Shown here in pieces: positions 57,603 to 64,000 of a stretch of DNA of 64,000 nucleotides. Within the stretch, counting starts at the first letter, position 1; the number at the start of each line of letters is the position of its first letter. The position numbers and the translations under genes were made by a program. This DNA is from Pleurotus djamor (lineage: Eukaryota; Basidiomycota; Agaricomycetes; Agaricales; Pleurotaceae): NCBI GenBank assembly GCA_029747585.1, contig JAPEVF010000133.1, positions 31,814-95,813 of the forward strand, written 5' to 3'. The notes under the pieces are model-generated. The model worked only from the letters and a program-made list of their open reading frames with translations. It was not told where the DNA came from and made no database searches.

Positions 57603-59163
57603 TTATACAGATGTATAGAATTCATTACGAGCCGCCCGCAACGAATCTAGCGTGGAGACAACTTCCTTCCAGAGGTCTTCACGCAGATGGTCATCATCCA
57701 ACCGGCGTCGCCGTGGATGGCAAGCAACAACGCAGTGGTCGGGGAGAATACGATCAAGAAAAGCGACAACGGATGATGGGCCTTTGGCTGGTGAGAAACC
57801 AACATTCAATGTCTTCAAAGACTTGAATCTTGAGATGGGTGTTGCTGAAGTGGTCGAATACAAACGCGGCCGAAAAGACATATATACGCCTAGGTGCTCC
57901 AAGGCTTGGGTGAATGGAACAAGAGCCGCAAGCGAGTACATCGAGAGACGTGGTCGTGATCCATTTATCGGGGTTCCACCTCCAATATCAAGTGATCGAA
58001 GACAAGGAAGAGCTTTGAGAAGCCTGATAAACTCCGCCTCAGTGGGCTCCAAGGGGGATGGGAATGCCAATGTCAGCGAGCGCAGATGGCGACAGCCCAT
58101 CAAAGGCTCGACAATCCCAAACGGAAGGGCCAACGGATTTTGATCGTTATCGTTATTCTGGACGAGTATCCGCTCGACCTTGGGCCAGTAACGTGCTATG
58201 GTGGAAATCAAAGCTGCGTGCTCGGCAGGAGCCTCATCCCAGGATGAAACGACGGATATTTCCTTGAGCGAGGCCGGTGTGAATTGGCTGGATAAGCAAA
58301 CCGACACCTTAGCGAACGAGGACGATAGATGGAGTATTTCCAGTGAGGGAAAGCTATCGTATGTTAGCTTCTCCGAGAGCGCCATATCCGCGTGGTATTC
58401 CACAGATCGGTCTTCCATAGAGCGATACGCCCTCACATACTCGAGACTCGGGAGGCGAGAAAGATTGTATGTTATCGTAGGAAGGGTCATGGACATGGGG
58501 ATGAAAAGCGTTCGCAAACACGAGAGCTCAGAGAAGACGCTGCCGATCATCTCTGCAAATGGGGACAAATCATCCCCTGGTGACATGAGTATTGATAAAT
58601 CGACGAGGTTCGGCATGCGGGTGGGGATATATGGTAATATGACCTCCAAATCAGCATCCTTTGCGAAGAAAGTGAGTTCTGAAACGGAGGTATTTGAGAA
58701 GAGCAGGGTGGTTTGGGGATCGGGGTAGCCGTGCAGTTTGCGGAGGTTGGGAAGTAGAGCCTGAAACGGTCGTTCACGAGCGATGGTGATGTAAACGGAG
58801 GGATCGATGCCTTGGTCGCGTATATGTAACGCTCGAACTCGAAAGTTGATCGTCTGAAAGCGACGCCAATTGCTCGGCTTGATAGGGCCACTGAAATACT
58901 GGGGTACCAGTTTTAACGTGAATCCAGCTAGAGTATAGAGATAGCGTACGCACATATCGTTCTCCGTCGTCGTCTGTTGCTAACGGAGCCAAGAGTTGGA
59001 GCAATGGTCGTATATCCCGTACGCAGTGCCACAGAAAGTCACGGGCAATATCCGCCCAGAGCTTGCAAGTCAGCGCGCAGTTCATGTCGTCTTCGTGGGG
59101 GACATGCGAGAGAATAAGTCGGAGTAACTCTGGGGTCGACAAAACACGATGGAGAGGGTCCAT
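57603..59163 (-). CDS. F-box protein, 501 aa
   Basis: Two exons, 58954-59163 and 57603-58898, join in phase across a 55-bp GT-AG intron. The start is the ATG at 59163 (MDPLHRVLSTPELLRLILSH). Residues about 9-50 form an F-box (LSTPELLRLILSHVPHEDD, then CALTCKLWADIARDFLWHCV), which would bind Skp1 in an SCF ubiquitin ligase. The rest has irregular Leu-rich segments (LPCLRSLDIGGGTP, LEHLGVYMSFRPRL, FKSLKTLNVGFSPA) typical of divergent LRR-like F-box proteins in Agaricomycetes. The C-terminus is basic (CHPRRRRLDDDH). The substrate is unknown. It is an intact, ordinary-looking host gene. Confidence 0.85.
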
Positions 59164-60392
59164 GGCTTGAACACTTTGAGTCGCGTCGTCAACGCGCCGT
59201 CGCGATAAGAAACCACAGTACAAACTGTTGATGACTCTGGGACATTAGGGACGCGTATCTTGGTGGTAAATTTCACAGAGAGTCGCCTACCAGAGTCGCA
59301 GTCCGGCCACTAAGTGGAGAAATTAGAATGCGCAACTTGTGGGCTTTTGTGGAGGCGGGCGAATACAAATGATAAACGTTGACGCCCAAGAGACGCTCGT
59401 CCGAGGTCACTAAGTTCGGGCGATGACTAGTTGACTACGCGGAAGCCCCCAAGCACACGCCCAAACCAAAGCCCAATAACATTTCATACTCTTTCGTACA
59501 GCCGTCGCGTCCTGCGTCTCCCACTCAGTGACCAGTGACGATTTACGCTCGGAAGGCACTGCATGCGGTCCTGGGGCATGTCCACCCCAATGCGAGGAAG
59601 GTGGGTGCGCTGAATCGGCATCCATGAGAGGTTCAAGTTGAGTTCGTGTTCTTCCCCGAGGAGCTGTCAGCAATTTTCAGAATTATATGGCCCAATACAG
59701 CCAAAGCTGGATGCGCAAAACTCAATGAGTTCACATCGTGACGCTATCCGAGTCGCAAGTGCTGCACTGAAGCATTGGAGTCTGATCAATGATCTGCTTC
59801 GTATCCCAAGGTAATTATGAAGACTACAAATACAACAAAATTATAGCAATTAAAAATGTATGGAGGGGCAGACGTCCTTGTGATTACAGACAGACCTGCG
59901 TCGAGCAGGTGCCTTCCGACGAGAGTACGGGGGTAGTATGACATACAACAGAGACAGAGTATGTACGAGTAGTGTAGCGAATGTAGGGAGGGTAGTATAG
60001 ACACGTAAGGTATTTGGAAGCATGTGAAGAAGCGTAACTTGGGGAGAGCTGAAGTGATTCAGACGATGCGATGCCATGGAGATGGAGAGCGAAGAGAGAG
60101 AGAGAAAAAAGACAGAGAGAAAGAAGGAATGTGTAAATAAATAATGGTGTGTATGCATGATGAATGATGAATATTTGAGTGAATTGAATGATGAGGTGGG
60201 CAGAGAAATGATGAGATGACGGGAAGATGATGAAGGCGGGAAGTTGTATTGCAAAGTGATTGGAATGATGAGAGAAGATAGAAATAAACGGGAAAAGAGC
60301 GCAACATTATAAACAGGAAACAAGAACGGTAAGATACCAAACAAAGTTGAGTGGAGGAACATGCATCAAGAAAAGTCCGAGAATACCAGGGA
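59164..60392. other. intergenic, purine-rich in its right half
   Basis: It includes the F-box gene's upstream region. From about 60060 to 60350 the plus strand is GA/AAG-rich and AT-rich (GAGAGAGAGAGAAAAAAG near 60093), probably the 3' untranslated region and downstream DNA of the next gene. No gene is seen. Confidence 0.4.
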
Positions 60393-62005
60393 TTAATGAG
60401 CCTTGAGTCCACGCAAACCCTTCAGAACATCCGTCATATCCTGCTTGTTCCATTCGCCACTCCACTCCCTCTCTTTGCGCCTCCCAAACGCCGGTATAGC
60501 GTAGCTCAGGACATCGTCCGAAGCGGTATGGTAATCTGGCGTAGCGGGCATGTTGTCCCAGTGCGAACGGCGGTACTCCGAAGGGAGGTCAAGCGAGTGC
60601 GAGCCCGCACNGGGGGGTAAACTGGCCGTCGTCGACGTCACCAGCTAACGAGGCAGCACCGTTACCACCAGGCGTTCCAACCGCGACCTTGGGGTTCCGT
60701 GCGACAGCGATGGGAGTAGGAGGAACTGGCGTCGACGGCGAGAATGACAAGAACGACTTGTCGTTGAAAGGCGAAGGCATGGGAGGAGGTGGTGAGCGAA
60801 GGGAAAGAGGGTGGGGACGTTGGTGGAAGTTCAGCGACCTGGCTTTCCGACGGATTTTGGTGACGCTGCCATCGAAGGTAGAATGGGGTGGTTCGGCCCT
60901 TGGTGGGCGGGTAGACTTGGTGCTAGCAACCTTGGGAACTGAGGTAGGTGCGACGACAGGGTGCGAGGGAGTAGGGGTAGGTACAAGAGAGGAATCGGGA
61001 AATGTAGTGTTTCCATCGGCACCAGCAGAGGGTTGCGAATAAACTGAAGCTGTCGTCATCGTAGAGATGGGACGGCTGGCAGCATTACTCGGCCCGATGA
61101 TGAGTACATCCGACGGGGAAAGATCCGGCTCGCCAAATGGATCGAGTCGCTCCTCGCCAACAACGTCCAGCTCGGGTAGACGGGGTGGGGGAGAGACAGG
61201 AAGCTTGATTTTGGGCGGGGTAGGAGGGCGAACTTTGATAGTGGTGATGGTCATGGATGGTGCAGGTACTGGGGGCGGTTTTGGCTTGGACGTAGAGGAA
61301 GAGGCAGAGGGGGTTCCGAAAACGAGTTCGACTGGAACATTCTCACCGAGTGTACGCTTCAATTTGGCCATACGTTTCCTCCTAAGGCGTGCCTCCGATT
61401 CCGCCGCTATTGAGGGCGAAGTAGAGACAACACTGGCACTCCGACCATGCGAGTGGTTCAAAACACCCATGCCTCCACTGACCCCAAAGTCCCAACTAAC
61501 ACTCGTAGCGGAACCCCGCCTTCCACGAAGTCTAGTGCGCAGACTTGATTGATCGGCGAGAGCATGCGATGATTGTGTGGGCGTTTTGAGGTCGAATGAT
61601 AGAGGTGATATGGGTGATATGGGGGAGGCTGAGTCGAGGGAGGCTTTGCGATGGTGAGCCTTGACGTTCAGCTTGAGGAAAAGTGGTTGGAGGTGGTTTG
61701 TCCGCGTTTTGGACTTCTTTGAAGAGGTCGAACNGGGGGGCAGAGAATGATCGTTCGTCGTCAGAGGATAGAGAAGTCACTGACGACGAAGCACTGTGAT
61801 GGGTGAGAGATGTCAATGATGATGTAGATGCAGACGACATGGATGATGAAGAGGCTGAAGACATCGCATCGTCTTCGAGAACATGTGGATCTGTGCCAAA
61901 GATTTCGCCAAGCTTGCGAGTAGAGCGCATGAGACGAATCCGTTGCGCTTGAGGCAGAGCATTTCTAGTAGGTGGAGGCGGGGTAACAAGCGTCGTCATC
62001 GTCAT
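60393..62005 (-). CDS. Ser/Pro-rich conserved basidiomycete protein, 536 aa
   Basis: Single-exon reading frame from the ATG at 62005 to the stop at 60393-60395, broken only at two ambiguous bases (N at 61734 and 60611). Leaving out both Ns gives 537 codons in one continuous frame, so the apparent frameshifts are sequence artefacts. The N-terminus has RIRLMRSTRKLGEIFGTDP. The centre has RRKRMAKLKRTLGENVPVEL followed by long Pro/Ser/Thr-rich disordered stretches. The C-terminus has EWSGEWNKQDMTDVLKGLRG. These three blocks are ones I associate with an uncharacterised protein conserved in basidiomycetes. No catalytic domain is seen; a regulatory or scaffold role is a guess. Confidence 0.75.
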
Positions 62006-63134
62006 GGTGGTAGTGCAAGAGGATAGTGGGGGAACAGAACCGGTGTAAAGGGAAACGGACAGGATGGAAGCCCGAGCCCTTATGTACCCATTGACAGTCC
62101 CAAGGCAAAATTTAACGGGCTAAGGGGCCCTGAGACACATCGTTGACATGACGAATGCACGTCTCCGCGTCGATGTCGTATTCTGACGATGATGGACTGT
62201 ATGAATGAATCAGCCTGCGCCAGTACAAGAGACTGTTGCCCGTTTGGGCATAATCACAGGAAGAGAACAAGAAAATCACACACCTCGCTTCTAACGCGAA
62301 GCCAGATTCCACGCAGTAGACCCACGAAAAGACAATGGAAGCTCAGGCTAGTGAGCCAGCTGCATGTCCGCATAGCCGTTTTCGGGTACAATGAGAACAA
62401 GGGCAATGGCTTCGCGGGAACAAGTGCGCCTTGCAATCCATTCTCGGAATGGATGCCCAAGCTCAAGGCCGAGTCCCATGATCTTTGCAGTACGCGTCGC
62501 CTTGGAAACGCCCCCTATTTTGGCTGGGCGAGGAACTCACCGCCCGAAACAAACGGGAATGCGTATCATTGGCCTCGAAAACGCGTATGACCGTCCTCAG
62601 TTGCACAGCTGCCTATTTTTTGAGTCCTGCCCGTGTATGAAGAGTCAGAAAAACGTTCCAAAAAATCAGAGGCCCGACGAAACGTACCCATGGCAGGCTG
62701 TTCGAGCTGTAATATCTTCAATTGACAAGCCAACAACGAGCCGCAGCCTCGCACCGTTTCCCCATTGCATCATCCCGGAAACACAAGAAATCGCTGTGGA
62801 TGGGACCTTCATCAATACTTCAGAAATTGCTGTCCAGGCACGCGTTCAAAGCACATACCAATCATGGACCTCTGATGTCACCTCGTCCCAAAGCTGGTCC
62901 GGCCAAGGCTTGTAAGCAATTCCCCATGGGCATGGGCGCGTACTTATCACAGAGAGTATCATTGCGGAGACCAGAACACTACTACGCGCTTTAGGGCTGG
63001 ATAAAGCCAGGTCAAGCTCCGAATTTGACGTTGATGAGGGGCAAAAGAGAGTCAAGGAGAGAATCCTTGACCACGACCAGCGAGATGGTAGTCCCGTCAG
63101 ATCAGCGTAGTCGTGGATGCACCAGGCTCTGCGA
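62006..63134. other. intergenic, no gene recognised
   Basis: About 1.1 kb between two minus-strand genes. Plus-strand frames (62189-62590, 62391-62915) are open but look non-coding. It probably holds the promoter of the Ser/Pro-rich gene. Confidence 0.4.
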
Positions 63135-64000
63135 TTAAACTTCCTCGATAACTTCAGGAGCTGATTCCTCACGGACCGACTCTACCCACTTCAGGAAGTT
63201 TTCCCGAGTCCAACCACTTTCCCCTACGAGATGTTCGTGTTCGGCGAGCGTTTCACGAGAAAGACTACTGCCGAGTCCGGCCTGACGTGCGCCGCTTGGC
63301 TTAGGAGAGCCATCGCCGTCATTGTCACCATTCTCTGAGCGCTGCCTTTTCCTTAAGTTCCTATCGGAACGGATGCGATGGTGATCTGTGCGATTGGTTT
63401 TGCCATCGTCAAAGTCTCCATCCTTGTCCTTGTCTTCGTCTGACGAGGAAGAAATGGATTTGAAGGACGGGGGGCGGTCGGCAGGAATGGGGCGTGACCA
63501 TGCGTTGTAGATGTCGAGAACTTGGTGCAAGGAGGGCCACAGCGTAATGAGTGTGTCATACCTAGCTGGATCATGGTTGTATATCGGAGCTAGCTTCCGA
63601 CCAAGTTCGTAGATAGCAAACTTGGGGTGAACGTGGCTCTCAAGTTTAGGGAGATCGGTGAAAGGGTAGACGAAGGATTGTATATCGGCTAGAGTGAGCG
63701 GGTTGGTGGGATTGATTTGACGCGTGATTGAGGTTTCCTGCATGTTTTCGCTCAACGGGATGAACGTGTACTCGAATATGCCGTTCTGGATAGGACGCGT
63801 GAGTGGCAGCATGATGAGCGTACTCTATTTCACGCACTGGTTGTTCGGGAAAGGATGCACGAGTGAAGGTCCCATAATATTCGACGATGATTGACTCCGA
63901 GGGCAAGAGCCCCCATTGACCTTGATCATGAAGAATGCGCAAGTCCGAAACGGCTATTACCGTGCCTTGAGTCGAACCACGAAAAGGATGAAGGTCTCAA
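63135..64000 (-). CDS. hypothetical protein, 5' end cut by window edge
   Basis: Exons 63838-64000 (partial) and 63135-63785 join in phase across a 52-bp intron (SFPEQP, then NGIFEYTFIPLSENMQ). The last exon encodes 216 residues. It has a globular part (HPKFAIYELGRKLAPIYNHD, LITLWPSLHQVLDIYNAWSR), then an acidic/basic low-complexity stretch (SSSSDEDKDKDGDFDD, RNLRKRQRSENGDND) and a C-terminal segment ESGWTRENFLKWVESVREES. The KR-rich patch could be a nuclear signal. No family is recognised. The start lies beyond the window. Confidence 0.65.

Noticed and set aside
60093..60350. Minus-strand hydrophobic frames (LFSRLFLSSLIIP and similar)
   Set aside because: They are translations of a GA-rich strand and overlap the likely 3' end of the neighbouring gene; no start or family.
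1..64000. tRNA or rRNA genes
   Set aside because: I scanned for T-loop (GGTTCRANTCC) boxes by eye on both strands and found none with a matching A box and cloverleaf; a covariance-model search would be needed to exclude them.

Overview
The window reads as nuclear DNA of a mushroom-forming type basidiomycete (Agaricomycetes). The evidence is genes cut by very short GT-AG introns (about 40-65 bp), FunK1-type fungal protein kinases, an F-box protein, TNP2-like CACTA transposase, and large Agaricomycete-type transposase and accessory proteins. No bacterial, organellar or viral layout is seen. A Cantharellales/Rhizoctonia-like source is only a guess. Genes are multi-exon, so exon joins are my reading of splice sites; several give whole-codon totals, which supports them.

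Layout. 0-8 kb: a zinc-ribbon gene (minus), a degenerate FunK1 pseudokinase (plus) and an intact 777-aa FunK1 kinase (minus), the two kinases pointing at each other. 8-16.7 kb: repeat-rich, mostly decayed sequence, including the first copy of a dispersed intron-bearing family (called A here). 16.8-24.7 kb: a C2H2 zinc-finger gene, then a complete 4.7-kb DNA transposon with 72-bp terminal inverted repeats and an intact 1397-aa reading frame, then a 937-bp element with inverted ends, a 6-bp target duplication, palindrome-rich subterminal DNA and a possible tiny Cys-rich gene. 25-34 kb: a putative membrane protein, one arm of a 1.3-kb segmental duplication, and further copies of family A. 34-38 kb: two more zinc-finger paralogues. 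38.5-45 kb: a small inverted-repeat element, the second duplication arm, another family A copy, and a foldback element with a 40-bp minisatellite core. 45.7-47 kb: the fourth zinc-finger paralogue. 48.8-54.6 kb: a CACTA-type TNP2 transposase gene and a convergent 564-aa accessory gene whose stops lie about 10 bp apart. 57.6-64 kb: apparently ordinary host genes (F-box protein, Ser/Pro-rich conserved protein, one gene cut by the window edge).

Taken together this is a transposon-laden accessory segment. Expanded regulatory families (kinases, four split-finger C2H2 proteins) sit among autonomous and non-autonomous elements. The strongest candidates for undescribed biology are the 18.4-23.1 kb transposon, the 23.7-24.7 kb element with its Cys-rich mini-gene, and the foldback/minisatellite element at 44.1-44.8 kb.
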